A stretch of 64,000 nucleotides of DNA, from NCBI GenBank assembly GCA_965198755.1, contig OZ240673.1, forward strand, positions 3,782,001-3,846,000, given 5' to 3'. A model generated the notes under the pieces. The model made no database searches. It worked only from the letters and a program-made list of their open reading frames with translations, and was not told the origin of the DNA. The stretch comes from BOG-908 sp963692875 (GTDB lineage Bacteria; Pseudomonadota; Alphaproteobacteria; Acetobacterales; Acetobacteraceae). A program made the position numbers and the translations under genes. Shown here piece by piece: positions 44,237 through 52,705 of the stretch; position 1 is the stretch's first letter; each line of letters starts with the position of its first letter.

Positions 44237-45201
44237 GATTTTCCTTGCACCAGCTTGCCGACGGCAACTTCGTCCAGGCTCGTCACGACCAGGTCTGCAC
44301 CGGCCGCCCAGAGCCCGGCCGCGTCGTCATGCCGTGCTACGCCGATTGCCGTCATGCCGCCCGCTTTCGCAGCCTGGATGCCTGCAGGCGCGTCCTCCAC
44401 TACGACGCAATGGGACGGTGGCGTTTTCAGCTCGAAGGCGGCGAGCAGGAAGATGTCCGGCGCCGGCTTGCCGCGCGCCAGGTCGCGCCCGCAGACGTTG
44501 GCATCGAAGGTTTCCAGCAGCATGTGCTCGGCGCCGAACGGAATGAGCTGCATCATCGGGTTCGCGTTCTTCGAGGACGATGCGGCCGCGACCGGCCAGC
44601 CAAGCGCCTGGATGGCGCGCAGGAAGCGGAGTGCGTCGGGATAGGCGGTCATGCAGCCGGCTTTGATGAGCCGTTCCAGGCAAGCCTGCTTGCGCTCTGC
44701 GTAAAGCTCTGCTTGGCCCTGTGCATTGGGAACGCCTAGGGCCTCGAGTGCCGCGCGGGCGCCGTCCAGGCGTAGGCGGCCGGCCACTTCCGCCTGATAC
44801 ATGGCCGTCGTGAACCGTGCGGGCTCGGCCAGGCCGGTCAATGCCTCGCGCCAGGCGCGTTCGTGTGGTGAGGCCAGGAGCACGCCATCCACGTCGAAGA
44901 TACCGGCCGTGAGCGTCTGGCGGGCGTCGCGCACGATGCGGTCGTCTGCCGTGCGAGAGACCTTCACCATGCCGGGAGGCGTGATGACCGCGGCACGTTG
45001 CTTCAACAGGGCGCTCAGCCGGAGCGGCGCAGTGCGCACCTCTGGTTGGCCTGCAGCCTGACCCGACCTCGTTGGATTGGATAAGCCGGTCGGATGACGC
45101 TCCGGCTCGTTGTTTTGGTGAGCATCTGCATGCGACGGACGGCCCAGTTTGGCCGGATGACGCTCTAGCTTCTCAGACGAGGTGTCCTGCGCGACGTTCA
45201 T
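44224..45201 (-). CDS. HAD-superfamily hydrolase, beta-phosphoglucomutase-like
   Basis: A 325-residue protein. HAD motifs are clear: motif I IFDVDGVLLASP with both aspartates, motif II ASSSKNA, the motif III lysine in RGKPAPDIF, and motif IV VVEDAPAGIQAA. Its coupling to GH65 suggests conversion of beta-glucose 1-phosphate to glucose 6-phosphate. The first 90 or so residues are polar and unusual, with repeated ERHPT/ERHPA segments; an internal ATG before VKVSRTADDR would give the standard length. The first ATG, 45201, has a good AAAGGCAGGA leader, so the extension may be real. The shared motif lies 58 bp upstream. Confidence 0.85.
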   Translation of the reverse strand: MNVAQDTSSEKLERHPAKLGRPSHADAHQNNEPERHPTGLSNPTRSGQAAGQPEVRTAPLRLSALLKQRAAVITPPGMVKVSRTADDRIVRDARQTLTAGIFDVDGVLLASPHERAWREALTGLAEPARFTTAMYQAEVAGRLRLDGARAALEALGVPNAQGQAELYAERKQACLERLIKAGCMTAYPDALRFLRAIQALGWPVAAASSSKNANPMMQLIPFGAEHMLLETFDANVCGRDLARGKPAPDIFLLAAFELKTPPSHCVVVEDAPAGIQAAKAGGMTAIGVARHDDAAGLWAAGADLVVTSLDEVAVGKLVQGKSCLT

Positions 45202-45258
45202 GATCCTGCCTTTCAGTGCGCGGTTAGTTGGAGCGTCTCGCGCGATGAAGGGGCAGGC

Positions 45259-45272
45259 TCGGAATGTACGTA
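45259..45272 (-). promoter_or_regulatory. Shared stress-unit motif, site e (divergent)
   Basis: TACGTACATTCCGA then GCCTGCC on the minus strand, 58 bp before the beta-phosphoglucomutase-like gene. It keeps the TTCCGANCCTGCC half of sites b-d but differs in the first half. Confidence 0.45.
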
Positions 45273-45460
45273 GGACGCTGCCGGTTCAAAGACTATGGGA
45301 GTCTTCGATGTTGGCCGAATCGTCTGCCGGCACGGTGTTCGCGGCGGCCAATCGGGGCTGGTCGCGCGCATCGAGGCGCAGACAGGAGTTGAGGTTTGCG
45401 CGGCGCTTTTTACACCAACGGCTGTGGACGTTGCCCCTCCGAAGTCCGGCAGGAAAGTAA

Positions 45461-45653
45461 TACCAACTGGCGTTGATGTTGACTCATAGAAAGCAAGCAG
45501 TCCTTTTTTGAAAAAAAGGACCAAAAAACTTTTGACTCCGCTGTCGCGCGCTCTCCGGAAAGCTCCGCGACAGCGGAATCAAAAGTTTTTTGCTTCTTCT
45601 GAAAAAAAAGGCCTTGCTTGCTTCGGGACGGTCAATTTTCTGGCCGGTTGGTA
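45461..45653. repeat. Nested palindromic repeat, copy 21, extended form with terminal inverted repeats
   Basis: Almost identical to copy 3: TACCAACTGGCGTTGATG at the left and GGCCGGTTGGTA at the right, GTCC/GGAC arms, and a perfect central stem around CGCTGTCGCG. The right hairpin is shortened. Confidence 0.9.
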
Positions 45654-45654
45654 T

Positions 45655-45787
45655 AAGGCCTGCTTTTTTGAAAAAAGCAGCAAAAAACTTTTGGTCCGGC
45701 TGTCGCGGAGGTTCCTGCAACGCACGCTCAAAGAAACAAAAGTTTTTTGGTTCTTTTTTTCAAAAAAGAACCGCTTGCTTCGCTTGT
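45655..45787. repeat. Nested palindromic repeat, copy 22, tandem to copy 21
   Basis: CTGC/GCAG left arms, GTTC/GAAC right arms, ending CGCTTGCTTCGC. A further GGTTGGTA at 45808-45816 may be a second terminal repeat, making a compound unit with copy 21. It is the last copy in the window. Confidence 0.85.
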
Positions 45788-45816
45788 CACCGGCCCAGAC
45801 TTGAGACGGTTGGTAT

Positions 45817-46826
45817 TAGATATTTTCCGAAACTTTTCCTTCGAGCTGAACGGCGCGAGTTGCTACAGCGTCAGTATGCGTCTGGAAGCGAGCCCTAGAC
45901 AGGTTGTACCGTCAGCGACAGCTTATAGTCGGCGAGCGCAGCTTATGCGGCTTTCTCTGCGGCATGTTGTTCCTTCTCGGCGTCATCTCGAAAAGATGGT
46001 CCGAGATAGCATCCAACTGCCTCTTGCTCCAGACCCGAAGGCCAGGCACCAGCTCGGTCGCTTCGGGCAACATGCCGGCGACGCGGAGGAGCTCGGAGGT
46101 TGTGGACGGACAGGGACAGGTAGGCGTGGAGCGTGGACTCGTTTATCCAGGCCGGCCAGGCTTCAGGCACACGGCGTCGGCGTGTTTGCTTACTAGTATT
46201 CTCCGCAGCCGAAACGGACCATCTATGTTGGTGCGGCGCACGCCCATCGCTACTGCGGCTTCCGCGGCGCCCAAGCTCATTACGGTTGAGGGAGTTTCGG
46301 AGCGCGCGGACGGAAGGTCGACGATGCATGACGTGCTACCACGAAGCCGAGCCTGCCTTGGCGCGCTGGTATTTCGGGCATGGCACGGACCGGATGTACG
46401 CATAGACGATGAATCAGGTTCGGGAACATAACTGGGGAGTTGACCGGCGTGGTCGGCCCGGAGTTTGGGCTGCTGCATCCCGGCCGCCATTGCACATAGC
46501 AAGGGACGTAGCTTCTTTGGGCTGGTGGCTCTATGGTGCGGCCCTCTTTATCGTCGCGCTTCCCCGTGCGCTGGTAATTCGCAGCGACCGGTCGGGAGTG
46601 GATCGCCTCCGAGCGGCGGATGGTTTGGTCGCGTGCGATCACTGCGCCGAGTTCATCTGGCCCAAACGCAAAGGTTCGTCGGTATTGCGGACGGGATGTC
46701 GCGCCAGGGACATTGCTTAGTCTGGGCCGCGGGTAGAGCAGAGAGAGGCGCAAAAAGCGCCCGCGTATCTGAGGGTGGAACAAGAAGGCCTAATGAGCAG
46801 CTAAAGCGTTGATCTCATTCGAGCCA
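45817..46826. other. 1-kb gap without a recognisable gene
   Basis: Several open frames of 60-170 codons occur on both strands, but none has a recognisable domain, a good ribosome binding site or consistent codon bias. There are no repeat copies. It separates the repeat-rich chromosome from the integrase and could be an old insertion scar. Confidence 0.5.
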
Positions 46827-46840
46827 TGGCGGAGAGGGTG
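46827..46840 (-). other. Candidate attachment site: tRNA-Ser 3'-end-like sequence
   Basis: TGGCGGAGAGGGTG is the complement of the usual 3' end of bacterial tRNA-Ser (CACCCTCTCCGCCA including CCA). The tRNA body does not follow: the next bases are TCTGCCAACTTG, not the T-arm complement. This fits the left junction of an element that integrated into a tRNA-Ser 3' end. Confidence 0.5.
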
Positions 46841-46847
46841 TCTGCCA

Positions 46848-46943
46848 ACTTGTCCTCCGTTGTGCTTCGTTGTGCTTGATATCCCTACGAGCATAGCATG
46901 AGACTTTAAAACTTGTCCTCCATTATGCGTCGTTGTGCGTCAT
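46848..46943. repeat. Imperfect direct repeats upstream of the integrase
   Basis: Two units of about 30 bp start ACTTGTCCTCC at 46848 and 46911, 63 bp apart, each continuing to CGTTGTGC. A small inverted repeat CGTTGT...ACAACG follows at 46931-46949. The arrangement resembles integrase arm-type sites. Confidence 0.55.
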
Positions 46944-47009
46944 ACAACGTGGGACCTAGAATGGGACCGAAAGCTCGCCTTTTCGCCCGGTCGGGTCCAT
47001 GATCGTCGA

Positions 47010-48221
47010 ATGCGAACGGGAAAGCTCACGGCCCTCGGCGTCAGGAAGGCCATGAAGCCGGGACGGTATGGCGACGGCGGGAACCTATACCTGTACGTGC
47101 GCGAGAACGGCTCGCGCGCCTGGCTCGTCCGCTACACTTTGCCGGGGCGGAAGGCCCGCGACATGGGGCTCGGCTGCGCGGAGGACGTGAGCCTGGCCGA
47201 CGCCAGGGAACTCGCTCGGCAGGCGCGCCTCCTGCTGCAGCAGGGCAAGGACCCGCTGGAAGAACGACACGCGGAGCAGCAGGTGAGTGTCGGAGCCGGC
47301 ATGACGTTCAAGGAGGTCGGCGAGAAATACATCGCTGCTCACACGCCGGGCTGGAAGAGCCCGAAGCACGCCGCCCAATGGACGTCCACCTTGGAGAGTT
47401 ATGCCTACGGGACGGTCGGCAACCTCGCGGTGTCAGCCGTGCGGGTGTTCCACATCCTAAAGATCCTGGAACCTATCTGGGCCACCAAGAACGAAACGGC
47501 TTCACGGCTACGAGGTCGCATCGAGAACATCCTCGATTACGCGGGGGCACAAGGATGGCGGACGGGAGACAATCCCGCGCGTTGGAAAGGTCATCTCAGC
47601 AACCTGTTGCCAGCGCCCGGCAAGGTGGCCACCGTGGAGCATCACCCAGCTCTTCCCTGGCAAGAGTGCCCGGCATTCATGCGCGAGCTGTCCACCCGTC
47701 CCGGCGTTGCGGCGCAGGCGTTGCAACTGACCATCCTCACGGCCGCGCGAAATTCGGAGATCACACTCGCGGTCTGGTCGGAGTTTGACCTGGAGGGCAA
47801 GATCTGGACCGTGCCCGCTATCCGCATGAAGAACGAGATCGAACATCGCGTTCCATTGTGCGACATGGCCATTGCCATCTTGCTGGACCGCCGTGGACGA
47901 GGCCAGCTTCCCGACGCTGTCGTCTTTCCGGGCGACAAGCCCGGAGTGGGCCTGTCCGATGCCGCGATGACGTCTGTCCTGAAGAGAATGGGGCGCGACG
48001 ACATCACCGTACACGGCTTCCGCAGCAGCTTCCGGGATTGGGCCGCTGATGCCACGGACCATCCGGGGGAGGCGGCCGAAGCCGCGCTGGCTCACGTCAA
48101 CAAGAACAAGGTGGAGGCGGCATACCTGCGCACGAAGCTGTTCGCGCGTCGCAGAGTGATGATGACGGATTGGGGCGCGTTCCTGTCGGGGACGACCGGG
48201 AAGGCCGCGCAAGAAATTTAG
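47010..48221 (+). CDS. P4-type tyrosine recombinase (integrase)
   Basis: A 403-residue site-specific recombinase. The N-terminal DUF4102-like arm-binding domain (GKLTALGVRKAMKPGRYGDG, YTLPGRKARDMGLG in short pieces) is followed by a core-binding domain and the catalytic domain with Arg247 (TAARNSE), His335-Arg338 (HGFR) and nucleophile Tyr372 (EAAYLR). P4-type integrases insert genomic islands into tRNA 3' ends. ATG 47010 is chosen because it gives the standard GKLTAL start; an open frame upstream overlaps the direct repeats. All residues needed for activity appear intact. Confidence 0.93.
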   Translation: MRTGKLTALGVRKAMKPGRYGDGGNLYLYVRENGSRAWLVRYTLPGRKARDMGLGCAEDVSLADARELARQARLLLQQGKDPLEERHAEQQVSVGAGMTFKEVGEKYIAAHTPGWKSPKHAAQWTSTLESYAYGTVGNLAVSAVRVFHILKILEPIWATKNETASRLRGRIENILDYAGAQGWRTGDNPARWKGHLSNLLPAPGKVATVEHHPALPWQECPAFMRELSTRPGVAAQALQLTILTAARNSEITLAVWSEFDLEGKIWTVPAIRMKNEIEHRVPLCDMAIAILLDRRGRGQLPDAVVFPGDKPGVGLSDAAMTSVLKRMGRDDITVHGFRSSFRDWAADATDHPGEAAEAALAHVNKNKVEAAYLRTKLFARRRVMMTDWGAFLSGTTGKAAQEI

Positions 48222-48527
48222 TCATCCCCTCACGCACGAATCACCGATTCCAGCGACGACAAGCTTCGTCTCGACTCGAGCATGTCCGGTCGGACTGGCG
48301 ATCGTGGAACGGCGGTCGCGAAAGTCCACACTGGAGATCGCTTGGCCCACCGGCGGCGTTGACGTCCGTCCGCTGGAGCCCACGCCGTCATCTTCCGCAT
48401 CCAATGCTACCCAGGATTTTCGGAGCGTGACTGCGAAGGGGATTGGCTCGGACCGCCGTCGCGCAGGGCTCGCACCATCTACGCGCACGCCGCCAGCGGA
48501 TGTTTTGATGTTCTTGGCTCGGCGCCT
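48222..48527. other. 300-bp gap between integrase and XRE-regulator genes
   Basis: The integrase and the minus-strand regulator converge here. No gene or clear terminator hairpin is recognised. Confidence 0.4.
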
Positions 48528-49364
48528 TCAAGGACAGGCGCGCCGGTGCCGCGCCAGGTGCAAGCGGATCCGGTCGGCGACCCCGTCGGTCGCCGGGTTG
48601 TAGACGACCATGCCCAACTCCGGCCTGCCGTCCACGGCGAAGGCGGAGAATTCCAGTTCGAGAAGTCCGAGTTCCGCGTGATGGAGGCGCTTCAATCCTT
48701 CACCGCGCGCCGCCACCTCGTTGTCGCGCCACAAGGCTTCGAACTCGGGGCTAATTCGGGAAAGCTCCTCGACGAGCTGGGCGATCTCGGCATTGGCGCC
48801 GGCCCGGGCGGCGTCCGCACGGAATGCACCCACCACGTATCGCGCGACGCTCCGCCAATCCTCCTGCCGAGCGCGTGCGCCCGGGTCCGCGAACATGAGC
48901 CGCATGATGTTGCGCCCTTCGCGTGGGAGCTTCGCGTAGTCGGTCAGTAGCATGGCGGCGGCGTGATTCCAGGCGACCACGTCCCACGTCGCGGTCTTGA
49001 TGATCGCCGGGCTCACGACGAGCGCGTCGAGCACGCGCTGGAGCCGCGGGGTCACGCCGTCCGTGGGCTTGTAGCGGAGTTCGGGCGGCCGGCCGAGGCC
49101 GAGTACGAAGAGGTGCTCGCGTTCCGGGTCCGTTAGCATCAGGCCCGTGGCTATGCGGTCGAGGACGTCGGCCGACGGTGCGCCCCCGCGCCCCTGTTCG
49201 AGCCACGTGTACCAGGTTGGGCTGATGTTGGCGCGCTGCGCCACCTCCTCGCGGCGCAGGCCGGGCGTGCGCCGGCGGCCCCCGAAGCCCAAGGCAATAG
49301 GGTCGAGCCGGGTGCGCCGGTCTCGCATGTAGGTGCCCAACCTATTTCCGAAGTCGGCTTCCAA
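48528..49364 (-). CDS. XRE-family regulator with MmyB-like C-terminal domain
   Basis: A 278-residue regulator. The N-terminal helix-turn-helix (RTPGLRREEVAQRANISPTWYTWLEQGRG region, with LRREEVA and TWLEQGR) belongs to the XRE group that carries an MmyB-like ligand-binding domain; the second part (VAWNHAAAMLLTDY, NIMRLMFADP, WRSVARYVVGAFRADAAR) matches that PAS-like domain, which binds fatty acids in a studied relative. It is divergent from the epimerase-like gene, with 96 bp between starts, and such regulators typically repress a neighbouring reductase gene. Ligand and target are inferred from the family and layout. Confidence 0.88.
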   Translation of the reverse strand: MEADFGNRLGTYMRDRRTRLDPIALGFGGRRRTPGLRREEVAQRANISPTWYTWLEQGRGGAPSADVLDRIATGLMLTDPEREHLFVLGLGRPPELRYKPTDGVTPRLQRVLDALVVSPAIIKTATWDVVAWNHAAAMLLTDYAKLPREGRNIMRLMFADPGARARQEDWRSVARYVVGAFRADAARAGANAEIAQLVEELSRISPEFEALWRDNEVAARGEGLKRLHHAELGLLELEFSAFAVDGRPELGMVVYNPATDGVADRIRLHLARHRRACP

Positions 49365-49460
49365 GGCGATCCTGTTAGGAGTTATACCGGGATATTATCT
49401 CTACTTTAACATGAACCATGCCGGGTTGATATGCCGGATCGACATCATCGGAGACCAAGC

Positions 49461-50372
49461 ATGCGCGTATTCCTTACTGGAGCTACCGGCTTCATCGGCT
49501 CCCGGATCGTATCCGAGCTGATCGGCGCCGGGCATCAAGTGGTCGGGCTCACGCGCTCCGATGAAGGTGCGCGCCGGCTCGAGCAGGCCGGGGCAAAGGT
49601 GCATCGCGGCACACTCGAAGATCCGGACAGCATGGCGCGCGGTGCGGCGTTGGCGGACGCGGTGATCCACACCGCCTTCGACCACGATTTCTCCCGCTTC
49701 GTCGAGAATTGCGAGAAGGACTGGCGTGTCATCCTTGCGATCGGCGGCGCGCTCGCGGGCTCGGATCGGCCGCTGATCATAACGTCGGGGACCGGCCTGG
49801 GCAGCCCCGGACCGGGTGAGCTCGCGGTCGAGGACGTGATCGACCGCGAACACTTCAATCCGCGCCGGCTGTCGGAGCTGACCGGCGAGGAGGTGGCCGG
49901 GCAGGGCGTGTCCGTCGCTGTCGTGCGCCTGCCGCAGGTTCATGACACGGAGAAGCAGGGGCTGATCTCGCCGGCCATCGAGATCGCCCGTGAGAAGGGC
50001 CTGTCGGCCTATGTCGGCGACGGGGCGAACCGCTGGCCGGCCGCCCATGTCACCGACGTCGCCCGGCTGTATCGGATCGCGCTGGACAAGCACGCCGCCG
50101 GCGCGCGCTGGCATGCGGTCGCCGAGGAGGGCGTGCCGGTGCGCGAGATCGCCGAGGCGATCGGCGCCGGGCTCGGCGTGCCGGTGAAGTCCCTGTCGCC
50201 CGACGAAGCCTTGGCGCATTTCGGCTGGCTCGGTCCGTTCGCCGGTATCGACATGCCCGCTTCGAGCGCGTGGACGCGCGATCGGCTCGGCTGGACACCC
50301 AGCGGACCAAGCCTCATCGCCGACCTCCGAAACATGGATTACGGTTCGGGTGCGGCCCTGAAACGTGCCTGA
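49461..50372 (+). CDS. NAD(P)-dependent epimerase/dehydratase family (extended SDR) protein
   Basis: A 303-residue extended or atypical SDR. It has the nucleotide motif TGATGFIGSRIV at the N-terminus. The usual YxxxK is not obvious, so it may belong to the atypical SDR5-like group that acts on small carbonyl substrates or as a sensor. ATG 49461 has GGAGA seven bases upstream. It is divergent from the XRE/MmyB regulator and followed by a DUF5519-type gene 62 bp downstream, probably in the same transcript. Confidence 0.82.
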   Translation: MRVFLTGATGFIGSRIVSELIGAGHQVVGLTRSDEGARRLEQAGAKVHRGTLEDPDSMARGAALADAVIHTAFDHDFSRFVENCEKDWRVILAIGGALAGSDRPLIITSGTGLGSPGPGELAVEDVIDREHFNPRRLSELTGEEVAGQGVSVAVVRLPQVHDTEKQGLISPAIEIAREKGLSAYVGDGANRWPAAHVTDVARLYRIALDKHAAGARWHAVAEEGVPVREIAEAIGAGLGVPVKSLSPDEALAHFGWLGPFAGIDMPASSAWTRDRLGWTPSGPSLIADLRNMDYGSGAALKRA

Positions 50373-50434
50373 CCGTGCTTTTGCCGGGCCGGGACGCCAA
50401 GGCACCAGCCCGCAATTCAAGAAGGGAATTCGCC

Positions 50435-50830
50435 ATGACCAGGCAAGCGCTATCCACCCTCCCTCGCGACGCCAAGGGCCCGCTCGCCCCGCCCCCCGCG
50501 CTGGAAGGGAAGTTGCGGATGGTGGCCGATGCGGTCGCCGGTTGGCCCGGAGTCGAGGCCACCACCCACTGGCATCTCCATGACAGAGATCGCGTGGACG
50601 GGATCGACTTCTACGTCGGTCCGGACGAGCTCGGCCACATCCACCTCGACGGCTCAATCCATCTCGCCACCGCACCCGAACTCGGCGCGGCGCTGGTGGC
50701 GGAGGGCCTTGGCCGGCCGTTCCCCTGGGCCCGCGGATGGACGATGGCCAGTGTGAGCCGACTGGGCGTCGATGCCGCCGTGGCGCTGTTCAGGCGGAAC
50801 TACGATCAGCTGCGGCCGGCTGGGGGTTGA
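50435..50830 (+). CDS. DUF5519 (luciferase-domain) family protein
   Basis: A 131-residue cytosolic protein. The pattern VEATTHWH, DFYVGPDELGHIHLDGSIHLAT, FPWARGW and AVALFRRNYDQL (shown in short pieces) matches the small luciferase-domain/DUF5519 family. Its function is unknown; it is often found beside SDR enzymes and HTH regulators in mobile regions. ATG 50435 has AAGGGA upstream. Its last 177 bp are overlapped on the other strand by the run-on tail of the SDR gene. Confidence 0.72.
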   Translation: MTRQALSTLPRDAKGPLAPPPALEGKLRMVADAVAGWPGVEATTHWHLHDRDRVDGIDFYVGPDELGHIHLDGSIHLATAPELGAALVAEGLGRPFPWARGWTMASVSRLGVDAAVALFRRNYDQLRPAGG

Positions 50831-51844
50831 TGGCGCCACTCGGCTACGCGTGGGGCGGTCGTCACCGAGTCTTGTTGCGAGCAGGCGCTCGCTCATCGCC
50901 CAGAGGCGCTCGGCCGAAGCCGGGTCGAGCGAGTGAGACGCGACCTCCGCCGGAATGCATTCGGCGGTGAGCTGCCTCGGCTCGTCGTCGAGCGCCGAGA
51001 TGTCGTTGTCCTTGAGGTAGACGCCGCCAACTCCGGCCAGCAGCGGGCTGGCCGCCGCGAAGACGACCGTGCTGGCCCCCTGGCTCGGCGTCTTCTTGCC
51101 GACCGCCGGATCGATGATCGGTTCGCCCGCCTCGTCGATGAGACCCATCCGCTTGAGCGCCGCCTCGCCGGCGGAGCCGTTCAGCTTGGTGCCGACGACG
51201 ACACCTGGGTGCACGGCGTAGCCGCGGATGCCGTCCGCCGCCCAGCGCCGATCGAGCTCGACGGCGAACAGCACGTTCGCGGTCTTCGATTGCGCGTAGG
51301 CGGCGCGCGAATCGTAATTGTTGGTGAAGTTGGGATCGTCCCATCGGATGCGGCCGAACCGCTGGGCACCCGACGAGACGTTGACGACCCGCGCGTCGCC
51401 CGCAGCGCGCAATGCGGGCAGCAGGGCAAGGGTCAGCTGGAAATGGCCGAGATGATTGGTCGCGAACTGCGTCTCGAACCCGCGCGCATCGCGCTTCGGC
51501 CCGCCTGACGCCCCGGCGCCGTTCACCAGGATGTGGAGCGCACGGCCGCCTTCCAGCCAGCGCGCCGCGAAGGCGTCGATCGATCGGGGATCCACCAGGT
51601 CGAGCTGGCCGATCTCGACCCTTCCCATCCCATCGAGCGCCGCAGCGGCGCGGTCCGGCTCGCGTGCACCTATCGTGACGGACGCGCCCGCCTTGGCGAG
51701 CGCTAGAGTGACCTCCAGGCCGATGCCGGCATGGCCGCCGGTGACGATGGCGTTCCTGCCCACGAGATCGATGCCGGCGAGGACATCATCGGCCGTGGAG
51801 GCTGGGGAAAAGGGCGTCCTGAGCGGGTGCTGCTTGTGCGTCAT
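50654..51844 (-). CDS. SDR family oxidoreductase with a run-on antisense tail
   Basis: A 396-residue frame. Residues 1-325 are a complete SDR of the retinol-dehydrogenase/WWOX-like type: TGGHAGIGLEV, VNGAG (NNAG variant), VVNVSSGAQ and YAQSKTANVLF active site, ending SLDPASAERLWAMSERLL. The last 70 or so residues are Pro/Arg-rich and arise from reading the complement of the DUF5519 gene, so a natural stop was probably lost by mutation. ATG 51844 has GGAG at good spacing. It lies 15 bp after the start-proximal end of a second SDR, and both probably form one operon. Confidence 0.82.
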   Translation of the reverse strand: MTHKQHPLRTPFSPASTADDVLAGIDLVGRNAIVTGGHAGIGLEVTLALAKAGASVTIGAREPDRAAAALDGMGRVEIGQLDLVDPRSIDAFAARWLEGGRALHILVNGAGASGGPKRDARGFETQFATNHLGHFQLTLALLPALRAAGDARVVNVSSGAQRFGRIRWDDPNFTNNYDSRAAYAQSKTANVLFAVELDRRWAADGIRGYAVHPGVVVGTKLNGSAGEAALKRMGLIDEAGEPIIDPAVGKKTPSQGASTVVFAAASPLLAGVGGVYLKDNDISALDDEPRQLTAECIPAEVASHSLDPASAERLWAMSERLLATRLGDDRPTRSRVAPSTPSRPQLIVVPPEQRHGGIDAQSAHTGHRPSAGPGERPAKALRHQRRAEFGCGGEMD

Positions 51845-51859
51845 GCGACATCTCCCCCG

Positions 51860-52609
51860 TTACGAATGGCCGCCGGCGGCTGCTACCGCATCGGCGCCGG
51901 CAGGGAGCCGCATCGGGCACGAGGGATCCGTCGCCGCCCGCCAAACCGCTTCGGTCACGTCCGTGGAATGCGTGACGGGAGAGGATGCCTGCCCCATTCT
52001 CGCGAAGACCTGCCGCGCCATGTCGGCGTAGGCGTCGGGGAAGCCTTCGCCCATGCGAGCCCGGGCGTTATCGCCGAAACTCGTATCCGGCGCGCGCCCA
52101 GGCAGCACCAAGCGCACCCGGATGCCGAAAGGCTCCAGCTCGAAGGCGAGCGATTCGGTGAACGCGTTCACCGCCGCCTTGCTTGCCGTATAAACTGACA
52201 GCAGCGGCAGCGCTTGCAGCGTCACGCTGGACGAGACGTTTACGATCACGCCCGCCCGCCGCTCGCGCATCTGCGGCAGGACCGCCTGGATCATCGCCAT
52301 CGTTCCGAGCGTATTGGTTTCAAACAGCTCGCGCGCGGCTGTCATCGGCGTGCCCTCGAGCGCGTTCAACCAGCCGATCCCCGCATTGTTGACCAGCACG
52401 TCTATCGGGCCTGATGCCGCCACCGCCTGGTCGATGCTGTCCCGGTCGGTGACATCGAGCGCCAGCAGGCGCAGCCGGTCCGATGGCGGCAGTACGTCCG
52501 TTCGTGGCCGGCGCATGGTCGCGATGACCCTCCAGTCGCGGTCCAGGAAAGTGCGGGCAATCGCCAGGCCGAAGCCCGACGAACAGCCGGTGATCAGAAT
52601 CGTTTGCAT
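51860..52609 (-). CDS. SDR family oxidoreductase
   Basis: A 249-residue classical SDR. TGCSSGFGLAIA binds cofactor, NNAGIG stabilises the fold, and NVSSSVT plus YTASKAAV contain the catalytic Ser, Tyr and Lys. The substrate is unknown. ATG 52609 has AAAGG six bases upstream. It is transcribed divergently from the AraC regulator, with a perfect inverted repeat in the gap, and is followed by a second SDR on the same strand. The layout suggests AraC-controlled detoxification or catabolism. Confidence 0.9.
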   Translation of the reverse strand: MQTILITGCSSGFGLAIARTFLDRDWRVIATMRRPRTDVLPPSDRLRLLALDVTDRDSIDQAVAASGPIDVLVNNAGIGWLNALEGTPMTAARELFETNTLGTMAMIQAVLPQMRERRAGVIVNVSSSVTLQALPLLSVYTASKAAVNAFTESLAFELEPFGIRVRLVLPGRAPDTSFGDNARARMGEGFPDAYADMARQVFARMGQASSPVTHSTDVTEAVWRAATDPSCPMRLPAGADAVAAAGGHS

Positions 52610-52659
52610 GAGAACCTTTCAGAGGAGTCGAACGGTATCTCAACTGGTGGGGAGCGCTC

Positions 52660-52682
52660 GGACTTCCTATCTCTGGAAGTCC
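52660..52682. promoter_or_regulatory. Inverted-repeat operator between the SDR and AraC genes
   Basis: GGACTTCC and GGAAGTCC are perfect inverted 8-mers separated by TATCTCT. A third AAGTCCG lies at 52697, just before the AraC start. Probably the AraC regulator's binding site controlling both divergent genes. Confidence 0.6.
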
Positions 52683-52705
52683 GGTTCTAATTGGCGTAAG
52701 TCCGA

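Noticed and set aside
45943..46329. 128-codon minus-strand frame in the gap before the integrase
   Set aside because: No recognisable domain and no good start signal; may be decayed DNA.
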